The notes: generated by a model not told the origin, from the letters alone. A stretch of 64,000 nt of DNA from Chryseobacterium gregarium DSM 19109 (GCF_000430845.1 NZ_AUMU01000002.1:186001-250000), one strand, 5' to 3'. Shown: positions 34,355-43,606, numbered from the stretch's first letter. Made by a program: numbers and translations.

Positions 34355-35779
34355 TTATAAGTTATAGTTGGTCCATCCTGCGTACCAAGTATCAGTAGCA
34401 TCTTTAACAGCTCCTCTGTATGTTACCTGAGTAAACCAGTTTGTTAATTTTGCATGAGTGAATACCCCACCTGTCAATAGCGCTGATCCGGAAGCAGGAG
34501 AAAAGTTTGGCGTTGTTCCTGCAGGAGCCCAAGCATTTGTAAATTTCGCATCAGCTGTATAAGCCAGAGTAGTGTTTCCTCCCGTATTATACCAGTTTGT
34601 AAGATCTGTTAATGTGAAAGTTGTAGGCGTTGTAGTAGATCCTGCAAATTTTAAAGGCGTTACATTTCCTGCTAAAATATTATTCTGGAAAACAAGCTTT
34701 GAACCACCAATATTGTTGTCTGTAGGAACTCCCTTCGTAGCATCAATGAATAAACCGATTGGGAATCCTGTGAAAACAGAGTTAAATACTGAGATTGAAG
34801 AATTTCTTCTGATCTGTAAAGCGTTCTGGAACAAAACATTAATTGTACCTGCATTTGTAGCAGTGCTTGAAGAGTTGATTGGTCCAACAATAGTCATGTT
34901 AGAGAATGTTGCTCCTGTTTGCGGCGTCAAAGAAGAACCGTTGGCATCATTATCAGATTCGAATGCATTAGAACCTGAAACGTCTGCAATCTGGTTATCT
35001 CTTACCGCAATACCGAACTGGATTTTTCCTGAGAAACCGTTATCCGTATCGAAATCATCATCAAGACCTTTGTAAGAAATAAGGTGAGAACAGTTTACCG
35101 TTCCTCCGAACCACTCAAAACTATCATCATTAGCATAAGCAACCTCTACGTAATCTACTGTAGTACCGTTACCAACCCCTCCGAATGTAATTCCGTTGAT
35201 TTCCTTATCCGGTAAAAATGCATACCCAGCATATTCTACCCTTACATATTTTAAAACACCACTGTTGTCAGCCGCATTGGTTCCTCCGTAAAGACCTAAA
35301 CCTTCAGTGTTGTTGATCCCACCTTCGATTTCTCCGATTCCAGCCTGTCCGTTAAAAGAAGCATTGGTAGGAGCTGCTCCTAAGATTACTAATCCCGCCC
35401 AGTCTCCTCTTTTAGGACTTGGTTTTTCTGAAGTGAAGATAATAGGATTTGAAGCAGTACCTTCTGCCATGATCTTACTTCCTCTTGTGATAATTAATGA
35501 ACCGTTTTTATCCGCCTCACCAACGATTTTTGTTCCCGGTTCGATAGTTAAGGTAGCTCCGTTGGTTACATATACCAATCCTCTTAATTTATAGGTATTA
35601 TTGGCTTTAAGCGTAAGATTAGAAGTTATTTTCCCTGAAAGAATTAAATTTTCAGTACTTCCGTTTCCTGAACCTCCATTTTGAACAATGGTCTGCCCAT
35701 CTTCTTCTATGTTTCTACATGCAGTTACCGTAGTTGCTAAAGTACCAAGCATTAGAGCGTATAAAACAAATTTTTTCAT
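34355..35779 (-). CDS. Lipoprotein with parallel-beta-helix-like repeats (paralogue 1)
   Basis: A 474-residue lipoprotein (MKKFVLYALMLGTLATTVTAC, Cys21, then RNIEEDG). Beta-helix-like motifs run through it: YVTNGATLTIEPGTKIVGEADKNG, RGDWAGLVILGAAPTN, YVRVEYAGYAF, ITFGGVGNGTTVDYVEVAYANDDSFEWFGG and GLDDDFDTDNGFSGKIQFGIAVRDNQ. The conserved aspartate-rich stretch (DDDFDTDNG) could bind calcium. It is encoded 40 bases after the TonB receptor, presumably co-transcribed and acting as its surface partner. Ligand and activity are unknown. Confidence 0.82.
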   Translation of the reverse strand: MKKFVLYALMLGTLATTVTACRNIEEDGQTIVQNGGSGNGSTENLILSGKITSNLTLKANNTYKLRGLVYVTNGATLTIEPGTKIVGEADKNGSLIITRGSKIMAEGTASNPIIFTSEKPSPKRGDWAGLVILGAAPTNASFNGQAGIGEIEGGINNTEGLGLYGGTNAADNSGVLKYVRVEYAGYAFLPDKEINGITFGGVGNGTTVDYVEVAYANDDSFEWFGGTVNCSHLISYKGLDDDFDTDNGFSGKIQFGIAVRDNQIADVSGSNAFESDNDANGSSLTPQTGATFSNMTIVGPINSSSTATNAGTINVLFQNALQIRRNSSISVFNSVFTGFPIGLFIDATKGVPTDNNIGGSKLVFQNNILAGNVTPLKFAGSTTTPTTFTLTDLTNWYNTGGNTTLAYTADAKFTNAWAPAGTTPNFSPASGSALLTGGVFTHAKLTNWFTQVTYRGAVKDATDTWYAGWTNYNL

Positions 35780-35819
35780 GTTATAAAGACTTATTTTTAT
35801 TAAATATTGATTAGATTAA

Positions 35820-38612
35820 TTAAAAGCTGTAGGCAAGTGTCAGACTTACGTTAGTTCCTGTTACCCTGTCTATAGCAAGCGCATCGGCGTTATCATACTT
35901 TTTGTTATTGTTCAGGTCATGGTAGAACTTCGCATGTCTGTTTAAAATGTCTGAAACGTTAAGTTTGATTTCTCCTTTGTTCTGCCAGATTTTTTTTGCC
36001 ACCTGGAAATCAAGAAGCGGTCTTGGGTTTTCCCAGATTGGCGGAACCTGATCGTTTCCTACATAAAGGATTCTTCTTCCGATCATGTTGAAAAGTACAG
36101 TTGAAGTCCAGCCTGTATTTTCAGTGTCATATTGAAGGCTTACGTTTACCGTGTAAGGAGATTGTCCCTGCATCGGTCTGTCGGTTTTCGTAGCTTCGTC
36201 GGTTACTTTATTTTTAATTAAAGCGAAGTTTCCACCTAAAGTAAAGTTCTTAAGAGCACTGAAGAAATCAAGTTTTTTTCTGAATTCTAATTCAGCTCCG
36301 TAAGCATCCGCTTTATCTACATTTAAATAGTTGAACGTGTTACTTGTTCCTGCACCGGATTGATTAAAATATAATTCAATAGGGTTTTTGAAGTTTTTAT
36401 AGAAACCTGCCACCGAAAGGATTTCTCCGTTTCTCGGATACCATTCCCAACGAACGTCTGCATTGGTGATTTTAGTTCTCTGGATGTTTTTGTTACCGAC
36501 AACGGTAGCTCCCAAATCGAAATCATAATAGGCCAATGGAGAAACTTCCCTGAATTCCGGTCTTACCACAGTCTGCGAACCTGCAACCCGTAAATTCATG
36601 TTATTCGCTAACTTGAATGTCATGTTTAAAGCGGGTAAAAAGTCAGTGACACGAGTGTTTACAAAACGGTCATCGCTTCTTTTTGTGCTTCCCACCAATT
36701 GATCGAAGTTTTCAACTCTTAAACCGTATACTGCTCTGAACCAGGGCGTAAAGTTGCTGTCCATCTGCAAATACCCTGCATTAAGAATCGTATTGGCAAT
36801 ATATCTGTACTGGTTTCCTGAGATTTCGTCGAAATTGAATTTAGTTCCGTCTGTTCCGAAGTTTTCAGGGCTGAAAATTGTTTCGAAAGGCTGAGAAAGC
36901 AATCCTTGATTATATCCTTCAAGTCTTACAGAGAAAGGTCTTGAGTTATAAACTCGGTCTTTTACCTGGAATAAATATCCTCCTTTTACAGTTTGCTTTT
37001 GTCCAAACATCTCAAAAGTTTTAGATACATCTCCACCTGCATTATATAAATAATCGCTAAGCGTAGAGTAGAATACACTTCCTGATTTTTGAGAAAGTCC
37101 GTTTGAAATCAAAGCCAAATAAGGGCTTCCGTTGATGTCAGGATATTGGTTGTACTGAAGACGTTGTAATAATGGAATATACTGATCCAAAATACCGAAA
37201 CTTCCGTACCAATTGAAAGTAAGACCTCCTAAAGCATCAATTTTGTGTGTTCCTTTCAGAGTAGAATTATAGAAAGTGGTTTCTTTAAATCCGATCTCTC
37301 TTGCCATGATATTTGTTCCGTTTACAGGATCAAATTCAAAATCTTTTCCTGTTCTGAAAGACATGTGATTTACCGTATTGTTGGTAATGATGTTCTTCAG
37401 GGAAATTTTGTTGTTGCTGTTCAGTTTTAAAGTAAGGTTTAGTAAACCTCCCAAAATAACGTCATTCTGATATTTTTCAGTGTAATAATCGAAGTTCGTG
37501 TCAGCAAGAGGTCCATTGATGGTAAAGAAGCTGTTTGCTGTTTCAATTTTTCTCTTGTTGTTGCTGTAGTTTAAAACCGCAATAACGCCTAAATCTTTTC
37601 CGAAAAGCTTCGTATTGAAACCTCCGTCCAATTGTAGATTTACATTCTCCGGATAACCGATTGTATTGTATCCTAAGTTTTTTACGTATTGTTTTCCGAA
37701 TCCTGTTTTAGTGGCATCATCCAACGTGTTGAATGCATTTTTTGCAGGCATACCGGCAGGGAGTTTTCTTGATCCGTCGTCAATTCCTAAGAAATCCCAT
37801 TTTCCTCCTTTTTGCATCTTAAACTCTTGACCCATGGTAATAGAGTTTCCTCCTACACCCACCTGCGCATTGAAAAAGTTTTTGTTTGGAATATCTTTGG
37901 TATTTACCTGGATCAATCCGCCTGCCCATTCACCGCTGTATTCAGGAATGAAAGTTTTGTTGATAACAAGGGTTTCAATAACGTTTGCAGGGAAAAGATC
38001 AAAGGAGAACGTTTTTCTGTCCGGCTCTGTACTTGATAATTGAATACCGTTCAGCATAGCCTGATTATAACGGTCTGATAAACCTCTTACGACAATATAT
38101 CTTCCCTCAAATAAACTCACACCCGAGACCCTTTTCAGCACTTCACCTGTATTTCTGTCCGGGCTTCTTTTAATAGCTTCAACACCGATAACCTGCGAAA
38201 CTACTCCTGAATTTCTTTGTAAACCGATTGTAGAAGCAATGGTTTCTTTTCTGGCGTTGGATTTTATGACAACTCCTTCGATTTGTTTTTCTTTGGTAGA
38301 TGGTTTATCCAAAACGATATCAAGATGAGTATTGGCATCATTTTTTACAATGACCTCACTGATTTCTTTTCTATTATATCCATTGGATGTTACTGTTATA
38401 ATGTAATTGGTTCCGGGTGGAAGATTGAAAGAGTAGTTTCCGGAAATGTCAGTCATTACTTCCTGATCATTTACCTTTACTTTTACCCCTTCAATAGGAG
38501 TATTATCTTTCTCATCCAATACCCTACCTTCTAATACCTGACTTTGTGCAAAAGCAAAGCCTGCAGAAAACAAGGCAAGTAGCATAATGCTCTTGTGGAA
38601 TTGTTTTTTCAT
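35820..38612 (-). CDS. TonB-dependent receptor with carboxypeptidase-regulatory-like N-terminal domain
   Basis: A 930-residue outer-membrane receptor. A signal peptide (ending about AFAQS) is followed by a CarboxypepD_reg-like domain (VLEGRVLDEKDNTPIEGVKVKVNDQEVMTDISGNYSFNLPPG, residues 25-105), a plug (GVEAIKRSPDRNTGEVLKRVSGVSLFEGRYIVVRGLSDRYNQAMLNG) and a barrel ending VSLTLAYSF. It is not a SusC because no SusD is next to it. Instead two beta-helix-like lipoproteins follow, and a PhoB/PhoR-like system is divergent. I infer import of a phosphorus-related or other scarce ligand; this is a guess from context only. Confidence 0.9.
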   Translation of the reverse strand: MKKQFHKSIMLLALFSAGFAFAQSQVLEGRVLDEKDNTPIEGVKVKVNDQEVMTDISGNYSFNLPPGTNYIITVTSNGYNRKEISEVIVKNDANTHLDIVLDKPSTKEKQIEGVVIKSNARKETIASTIGLQRNSGVVSQVIGVEAIKRSPDRNTGEVLKRVSGVSLFEGRYIVVRGLSDRYNQAMLNGIQLSSTEPDRKTFSFDLFPANVIETLVINKTFIPEYSGEWAGGLIQVNTKDIPNKNFFNAQVGVGGNSITMGQEFKMQKGGKWDFLGIDDGSRKLPAGMPAKNAFNTLDDATKTGFGKQYVKNLGYNTIGYPENVNLQLDGGFNTKLFGKDLGVIAVLNYSNNKRKIETANSFFTINGPLADTNFDYYTEKYQNDVILGGLLNLTLKLNSNNKISLKNIITNNTVNHMSFRTGKDFEFDPVNGTNIMAREIGFKETTFYNSTLKGTHKIDALGGLTFNWYGSFGILDQYIPLLQRLQYNQYPDINGSPYLALISNGLSQKSGSVFYSTLSDYLYNAGGDVSKTFEMFGQKQTVKGGYLFQVKDRVYNSRPFSVRLEGYNQGLLSQPFETIFSPENFGTDGTKFNFDEISGNQYRYIANTILNAGYLQMDSNFTPWFRAVYGLRVENFDQLVGSTKRSDDRFVNTRVTDFLPALNMTFKLANNMNLRVAGSQTVVRPEFREVSPLAYYDFDLGATVVGNKNIQRTKITNADVRWEWYPRNGEILSVAGFYKNFKNPIELYFNQSGAGTSNTFNYLNVDKADAYGAELEFRKKLDFFSALKNFTLGGNFALIKNKVTDEATKTDRPMQGQSPYTVNVSLQYDTENTGWTSTVLFNMIGRRILYVGNDQVPPIWENPRPLLDFQVAKKIWQNKGEIKLNVSDILNRHAKFYHDLNNNKKYDNADALAIDRVTGTNVSLTLAYSF

Positions 38613-38751
38613 TGTACTTTATCTTACTATATTCTTTCGGTGCAAAGGAAGGGAACATTGACGGGGTAAATGGTTTAGTGAAATTTAATTTTTCCTTAAC
38701 TAAACATTAAGAAAAGGGCATTATTGTTAACTTTATGTGAACGATGTTTGT

Positions 38752-38786
38752 TTTGTTAAACTGTGATTAAAATATCATTAACTTTG
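38752..38786 (+). promoter_or_regulatory. Promoter of the two-component system (TTTG-N23-TAACTTTG)
   Basis: TTTG at 38752-38755 is followed after 23 bases by TAACTTTG at 38779-38786, 17 bases before the response regulator ATG. The spacing is at the long end of the Bacteroidota range. Confidence 0.6.
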
Positions 38787-38803
38787 ACTCGTAAAAATCA
38801 AAA

Positions 38804-39481
38804 ATGAACCAAAAGAAAATCCTCCTGATAGATGATGAACTGGATATTTTAGAAATCCTGTCTTATAATTTGGAAAAGGAAGGCTATGATATCTATACAG
38901 CCACCAACGGTAACGAAGGTATTGACAAAGCAAAGGAAATTGTTCCTGATCTGATCCTGCTGGATGTGATGATGCCGGAAAAAGACGGAATTGAAACCTG
39001 CCAGGAACTTCGTAAAATCAAGGAGCTCCAGAAAACCTTAATTGTTTTTCTTTCGGCAAGAAGCGAAGAGTTTTCGCAGCTGGCAGGCTTTCAGGCAGGT
39101 GCCAATGATTATATCGTTAAATTGATCAAACCGAAAATCCTGATCTCCAAAGTCAATGCGCTGTTGCAGTTAACCTCACAGGTTTCGGATAATGCCAAGC
39201 TTATTGAAATCGGTGACCTGATTATAGATAAAGACAATTTCAGGGTTTCTAAAAGCGGACAGCAGTTCCTGCTCCCGAAAAAAGAATTTGATCTTCTTTA
39301 TTTACTGGCATCCAACACCGAAAAAGTTTTCAAAAGAGAAGAAATTCTTGAAAAAGTATGGGGTAATGATGTTATTGTAGGGGAGAGAACCATTGATGTA
39401 CACATCAGGAGATTAAGAGAAAAACTGGGAATCAATACGATTCAGACATTAAAAGGAATTGGATATAAACTTATTGCTTAA
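38804..39481 (+). CDS. PhoB/OmpR-type response regulator
   Basis: A 225-residue two-domain regulator. The receiver domain has acidic residues Asp10-Asp11, phospho-acceptor Asp54 (LILLDVMMPEKDG), Ser84 (FLSARS) and Lys106. The proline that normally follows this lysine is Leu107 here (YIVKLIKP), an unusual change at a conserved site. The winged-helix domain (residues about 130-225) is intact: LPKKEFDLLYLLASNTEKVFKREEILEKVWG and RTIDVHIRRLREKLG. A histidine kinase follows. By sequence it resembles PhoB, but phosphate control is not shown. Confidence 0.9.
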   Translation: MNQKKILLIDDELDILEILSYNLEKEGYDIYTATNGNEGIDKAKEIVPDLILLDVMMPEKDGIETCQELRKIKELQKTLIVFLSARSEEFSQLAGFQAGANDYIVKLIKPKILISKVNALLQLTSQVSDNAKLIEIGDLIIDKDNFRVSKSGQQFLLPKKEFDLLYLLASNTEKVFKREEILEKVWGNDVIVGERTIDVHIRRLREKLGINTIQTLKGIGYKLIA

Positions 39482-39531
39482 TACCCGTTTCAATTCTTAC
39501 CTTTACGTATCAACCTTAAAATAATGTAAAA

Positions 39532-40563
39532 TTGAAATTTTACAAACTTACCCTTGTCGCCTCCTGTCTCCTGACACTGGTGATGTTCCTGTTAGTCATC
39601 ATTTTTGATTCGCTGAAGGATCTCTATTACAGAACTCCTTTCTTCAAAATCGGGCTTTTTATCTGTCTCGTACTTCTTTTTATCATCAATTACATCGTCC
39701 TGGAATTACTCTTTAATTATTACGGTAAAAAGCAAGTGCGCGGACTTTCCCGGATTCTGCCGCAGGAAATTGTTACCCATGACAATGAGAATATTACCAT
39801 TAAGGAATTAGGTGAACGGTTTTCAGATCTCAATCAGAAAAAAATCACCGAGCTTGATATGATGAAAGAAATGGAAAGCTACCGTAAAGAATACATCGGA
39901 AATGTTTCCCATGAACTTAAAACCCCGTTGTTTTCCATTCAGGGGTATGTGGAAACCTTGCTGGATGGCGGTGTCGATAATTTGGTGATCCGTGATAAAT
40001 ACCTCGAACGGATTGATAAATCCGTGGAACGGCTGATCGCGATTGTTACCGACCTGGATATGATCAACCGGTTGGAAGCGGGAGAAATTAATCTGACCGT
40101 TTCAAAATTTGATGTTAATATACTCATCAAGGAAATTTTCGATCTTCTGGACCTTGAAGCCGAAAAACACAATGCGACCTTACAGATCCAGACCCTGCAG
40201 CCGCAGATTTTCGTGGAGGCGGATAAGCAGAAAATATCACAGGTTTTTATCAATCTGATCTCTAATGCCATACATTATGCCAACCGTCAGGAAGCAAAAG
40301 TAGCGGTCAAAACAAGCATTCTTAAAAATAAGGTTTTAATCGAGGTGATAGATAACGGAATGGGAATCAAATCGGAAAGCCTGCCCAGGATTTTTGAAAG
40401 GTTTTACCGTGTAGAAACCAGCCGCAGCAGAAGAGAAGGCGGTTCAGGGCTTGGCCTGGCGATTGTAAAGCATATCCTTGAGGCCCACAACGAAAATATC
40501 ACCGCGGAGAGTGTCTATCTCGAAGGGACGAAATTCAGTTTTATGCTTGAAAAAAGCAAATAA
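39532..40563 (+). CDS. PhoR-like sensor histidine kinase
   Basis: A 343-residue membrane kinase with two N-terminal helices (KLTLVASCLLTLVMFLLVIIF and IGLFICLVLLFIINYIVLELLF), very little periplasmic sequence, a HAMP-like linker (IKELGERFSDLNQKKITELDMMK), the H-box VSHELKTPLFSIQGYVETLL, N-box ISQVFINLISNAIHYA, G1 DNGMGI and G2 GGSGLGLAIVKHI. The short outer loop suggests sensing through the membrane or through partner proteins such as Pst/PhoU, as PhoR does. The start appears to be TTG at 39532, since a stop lies five codons upstream and no ATG exists before the first helix. Confidence 0.9.
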   Translation: MKFYKLTLVASCLLTLVMFLLVIIFDSLKDLYYRTPFFKIGLFICLVLLFIINYIVLELLFNYYGKKQVRGLSRILPQEIVTHDNENITIKELGERFSDLNQKKITELDMMKEMESYRKEYIGNVSHELKTPLFSIQGYVETLLDGGVDNLVIRDKYLERIDKSVERLIAIVTDLDMINRLEAGEINLTVSKFDVNILIKEIFDLLDLEAEKHNATLQIQTLQPQIFVEADKQKISQVFINLISNAIHYANRQEAKVAVKTSILKNKVLIEVIDNGMGIKSESLPRIFERFYRVETSRSRREGGSGLGLAIVKHILEAHNENITAESVYLEGTKFSFMLEKSK

Positions 40564-40615
40564 TTCCGGCAAAATGTAAGGAAAAAAAATGTTTTAAAAA
40601 ATCAATAAATATTTT

Positions 40616-40644
40616 TTTGTCCCATCTCATTTATTTTATATTTG
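40616..40644 (+). promoter_or_regulatory. Promoter of the pRiA4b ORF-3-like gene (TTTG-N17-TATATTTG)
   Basis: TTTG at 40616-40619 and TATATTTG at 40637-40644 with 17 bases between, about 50 bases before the ATG. Confidence 0.65.
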
Positions 40645-40694
40645 CAATAGAGATTTATCATAATAATAAAGGCAAAAAAGTAATTTAAAAACTG

Positions 40695-41288
40695 ATGGTT
40701 TATAAAATCCGCGTAATATTAGATGCAAAAGAAGATATTTTCCGGGATATCGAAGTTAAAGGAAAACAGACGCTATGGAACTTACATTTAGGTATTAAAA
40801 GCGCGTTCAGCCTGCAGGGAGAGGAACTTTCTACATTTAATCTGCTGGAAGAAGACGGTACGATTATAAAAGGGATTCCGCTGGAAGATATGAGTGATGA
40901 CGGCGACGGCGAAATTATGTCGGATGTTTACATTGACGAGGCTTTCGAAAATACAGGTAACAAAGCGCAGTTCCAGTATGGGTTCCTTGATCTTTGGGAA
41001 TTTTTCTGCGAGCTGGTTGAGATCATTGAAGAAACAAAAGGGGTAAATTATCCGATCACGGTATACAGATTCGGAAACGTCCCTTTGAAAGCGCCTATCA
41101 AAAGCGCTGCCGGAGGATCTAAAAAGAAATCAGCCATGCCTTTACTGGATGACGATTTTGGTTTTGATGATGATTTGGTAGCCGGCGGGAACTTTGCAGA
41201 TGAAGACGATGATAGTTTTGATGACGAGGAAGAAGAGGATTACAACGATGATGTTTTCGATGAAGACGATAATGAAGATGAAAGATAA
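40695..41288 (+). CDS. Plasmid pRiA4b ORF-3-like (IS1096 TnpR-like) family protein with acidic tail
   Basis: A 197-residue protein. Residues 1-130 match the pRiA4b ORF-3 fold: MVYKIRVILDAKEDIFRDIEVKGKQTLWNLHLGIKSAFSLQGEELSTFNLLEEDG and QFQYGFLDLWEFFCELVEI. The tail (residues about 145-197) is very acidic (EEEEDYNDDVFDEDDNEDER). Despite the family name, nothing mobile surrounds it. Single copies of this protein with an acidic tail are found in many Bacteroidota genomes and look like a housekeeping protein of unknown role. It is well expressed judging from its canonical promoter and has its own terminator. Confidence 0.85.
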   Translation: MVYKIRVILDAKEDIFRDIEVKGKQTLWNLHLGIKSAFSLQGEELSTFNLLEEDGTIIKGIPLEDMSDDGDGEIMSDVYIDEAFENTGNKAQFQYGFLDLWEFFCELVEIIEETKGVNYPITVYRFGNVPLKAPIKSAAGGSKKKSAMPLLDDDFGFDDDLVAGGNFADEDDDSFDDEEEEDYNDDVFDEDDNEDER

Positions 41289-41312
41289 TTAAACAGAAAA
41301 ACAGCTATATAT

Positions 41313-41343
41313 AGCCCTGAATGAAAATTCGGGGCTTTTTTTA
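41313..41343 (+). terminator. Terminator of the pRiA4b ORF-3-like gene
   Basis: AGCCCTGAAT (41313-41322) pairs with ATTCGGGGCT (41327-41336) with one wobble and a GAAA tetraloop, followed by a T-run. Confidence 0.88.
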
Positions 41344-41512
41344 ACCTGAACAATGATAAGACAAGTGACTGTTTCATTTTAATAAAAATCTTTTATTTTT
41401 TAAAATTACCGTCAGATTTATCTTCTGCTTTTTAGCAGTTAGCCTTGTTTCCTAAATTGTTCTGATACATAAAATTCACGCCTTATCATGACCTTCTTTC
41501 AGTCACAATTCC

Positions 41513-41520
41513 TATTTTTG
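41513..41520 (+). promoter_or_regulatory. -7 element of the alpha-amylase gene
   Basis: TATTTTTG fits TAnnTTTG and lies 14 bases before the ATG at 41535. Confidence 0.45.
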
Positions 41521-41534
41521 TTAAAAGAGACTGA

Positions 41535-42884
41535 ATGAAAAAGTTAATCTTAATCGCAGCCATAAGCATTGGAATGACTTCGTGTGCTACTCAAAATATA
41601 AAAAAAGATATGACAGATTTGCCGAAAGACTGGAAACATACCACTAACATTTATGAAGTCAATGTAAGACAATATACCAAAGAAGGGACGTTCAATGCCT
41701 TTGCGAAAGAAATGCCGAGACTGAAAGCCATGAGGGTAGAAACCCTTTGGTTTATGCCGGTTACTCCGATTGCGCAGCAAAATAAGAAGGGAAGTCTCGG
41801 AAGCCAGTATGCCGCCTCGGATTATACCTCCATTAATCCGGAATTCGGAACGATGGAAGATTTTAAACGCATGGTGAATGAAGCACACCGGTTAGGATTC
41901 AAGGTGATCATCGACTGGGTGGCCAACCATACCGGCTGGGACCATGTCTGGACCAAAACGCATCCTGAATTTTATCTGAAAGACCCAGATGGAAAATTCC
42001 ATATGGCTTCGGGGATGGATGATATTATAGAACTGGATTATACAAATCAGGAAATGCGGCTCGCCATGATCGATGCCATGAAATTCTGGATCAGGGAAAC
42101 CGGTATCGACGGCTTCAGGTGCGATCTTGCCTCATGGGTAGAAGTGGATTTCTGGCAGCAGGCCCGTCCTGAAGTTGAAAAAATAAAGCCTCTTTTCTGG
42201 ATAGGGGAATATGACGAACTTGAAAATCCGGAATACGGAAAAGTCTTCGATGCCAGCTACTCCTGGAAATGGATGCATAAATCCGAGGATTATTACAAGA
42301 AAAACCAGCCGCTTCAGGAGCTTAAAGATCTTTTGATGCAATATTCAAAGATCGGGGACGGTTCTATAAGGGCATGGTTTACGACCAACCACGACGAGAA
42401 TTCATGGAACGGGACGGAATATGAAAAATATGGGGATATTACCAAGCCGATGGCCGTATTTTCCGCTACCTGGAACGGGATTCCCTTACTGTATTCTGGT
42501 CAGGAGCTTCCAAACCTGAAAAGATTGGAATTCTTCGAAAAAGACCCTATTGCATGGACCGGCACTTACGCGTCTGCAGATTTCTATAAAAGCTTATTCA
42601 ATCTGAAATCATTAAATCCGGCCCTGAGAGGAGGCGACCCGAATGTCACCACGTATCTTTTGAATACAACGGCCAATGATAAGATTTTAGCCTACGTGAG
42701 AAAAAACGGGAAAGATGAAATGCTGGTGGTTTTAAATATGTCAAAAGAGCCTGTGAACTTCAGTATTGAAGATGAACAGGTAGCCGGGGCTTTCAAAAAT
42801 GTTTTTGACAAAACGAAAAAGAATTTTGACGAAGACAAAAATTTTAATTTCAAAGTGTCGGATTTCGCCGTTTTTGAAAAATAA
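41535..42884 (+). CDS. Alpha-amylase family (GH13) lipoprotein
   Basis: A 449-residue lipoprotein (MKKLILIAAISIGMTSC, Cys17). The GH13 barrel is complete: region I VIIDWVANHTG, region II GFRCDLASW with the nucleophile Asp, region III FWIGEYDE with the acid Glu and region IV TTNHDENSW with the third Asp, plus a C-terminal beta domain. It hydrolyses alpha-glucans at the cell surface or in the periplasm. It is monocistronic and has no SusC/SusD neighbours, so it is not part of a classic starch locus. Confidence 0.92.
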   Translation: MKKLILIAAISIGMTSCATQNIKKDMTDLPKDWKHTTNIYEVNVRQYTKEGTFNAFAKEMPRLKAMRVETLWFMPVTPIAQQNKKGSLGSQYAASDYTSINPEFGTMEDFKRMVNEAHRLGFKVIIDWVANHTGWDHVWTKTHPEFYLKDPDGKFHMASGMDDIIELDYTNQEMRLAMIDAMKFWIRETGIDGFRCDLASWVEVDFWQQARPEVEKIKPLFWIGEYDELENPEYGKVFDASYSWKWMHKSEDYYKKNQPLQELKDLLMQYSKIGDGSIRAWFTTNHDENSWNGTEYEKYGDITKPMAVFSATWNGIPLLYSGQELPNLKRLEFFEKDPIAWTGTYASADFYKSLFNLKSLNPALRGGDPNVTTYLLNTTANDKILAYVRKNGKDEMLVVLNMSKEPVNFSIEDEQVAGAFKNVFDKTKKNFDEDKNFNFKVSDFAVFEK

Positions 42885-42909
42885 AAACTGAATTTAAATA
42901 AGCAAATAA

Positions 42910-42942
42910 CAGGCTGCCGGAATCAATGGCAGCCTGCTTTTG
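42910..42942 (+). terminator. Terminator of the alpha-amylase gene
   Basis: CAGGCTGCC (42910-42918) pairs with GGCAGCCTG (42928-42936) around a 9-base loop, followed by CTTTTG. Confidence 0.8.
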
Positions 42943-42975
42943 TATTATATCACCTCAACATTAAAATTTATTTAA

Positions 42976-42983
42976 TACATTTG
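42976..42983 (+). promoter_or_regulatory. -7 element of the GreA-like gene
   Basis: TACATTTG fits TAnnTTTG and lies 24 bases before the ATG at 43008. It contains the TTG that would otherwise be read as a further upstream start. Confidence 0.5.
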
Positions 42984-43007
42984 GAATCTTTGCCAAATGA
43001 ACAGCAT

Positions 43008-43448
43008 ATGGATAAATCTAAAATAGCAGAAATAGCACGAAATAAAATTACCGGGAAAATTCAGAATTTCGAAAATCTGATTGCAGAAACCAGAGCCTCA
43101 AGCAATGATACCAAAAGCTCGATGGGGGATAAATATGAAACCGGCAGGGAAATGCTTCAGCAGGAGATCAATAATCTTCAAAGGCAGTTAAATGAAACGC
43201 TGAACCAGCAGATGTTAATTCAGAAAATAACAGATGAACCTTCATCAAAAGTACAGAACGGCGCTTTGGTAAAAACCGATAAAGGACTTTTTTATATTGC
43301 CGCTTCGGTTGGGGAAATCGTCCTGGACAACCGGAAGATTATGACGGTGTCTTCCGAATCGCCTTTGGTAAAAGCCATGGCAGGATTGTCAAAAGGACAG
43401 AGTTTCTTTATCAATACAGTCAGGCAGACCATTGAGGAAATTTGGTAG
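43008..43448 (+). CDS. GreA/GreB-like protein
   Basis: A 146-residue cytoplasmic protein. The N-terminal half is a coiled coil (ARNKITGKIQNFENLIAETRASS, then GDKYETGREMLQQEINNLQRQLNETL). The C-terminal half resembles the GreA globular domain (GALVKTDKGLFYIAASVGEIVLDNRKIMTVSSESPLVKAMAGLSKGQSFFI). The overall order fits secondary-channel RNA polymerase factors, but the acidic tip residues of true GreA are not obvious, so cleavage activity is uncertain. The ATG at 43008 is chosen because the upstream TTG lies in the promoter. Confidence 0.75.
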   Translation: MDKSKIAEIARNKITGKIQNFENLIAETRASSNDTKSSMGDKYETGREMLQQEINNLQRQLNETLNQQMLIQKITDEPSSKVQNGALVKTDKGLFYIAASVGEIVLDNRKIMTVSSESPLVKAMAGLSKGQSFFINTVRQTIEEIW

Positions 43449-43606
43449 CCCGTTTCAGAATAACAACTGAAGCTCAAATCAGCCTGAAGACTTAAATCGC
43501 TGATGATTTTATTTTAGGCTTAAATTAAGTTGATCAGATATAATACGGCAGTACAGCCTATTGGCAAAATGAATGGTTTTTATTCGGTCTTTTAATTTAG
43601 ATTCTT

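Noticed and set aside
34572..35075. Plus-strand open frame of 167 codons opposite the beta-helix lipoprotein.
   Set aside because: It is antisense to a well-supported lipoprotein gene and its low-complexity sequence reflects the glycine/asparagine-rich repeats of that gene.
33011..35779. Reading the two beta-helix lipoproteins as drug transporters or T9SS cargo.
   Set aside because: They have lipoprotein signals, no membrane helices, and no C-terminal sorting domain.
35820..38612. SusC-type polysaccharide utilisation locus.
   Set aside because: No SusD-like gene, glycosidase cluster or sensor of that type beside it; the GH13 lipoprotein at 41535 is separate and monocistronic.
40695..41288. 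IS1096/pRiA4b-family name taken as sign of a mobile element.
   Set aside because: No transposase, inverted ends or plasmid genes are near; the gene has its own promoter and terminator like a core gene.
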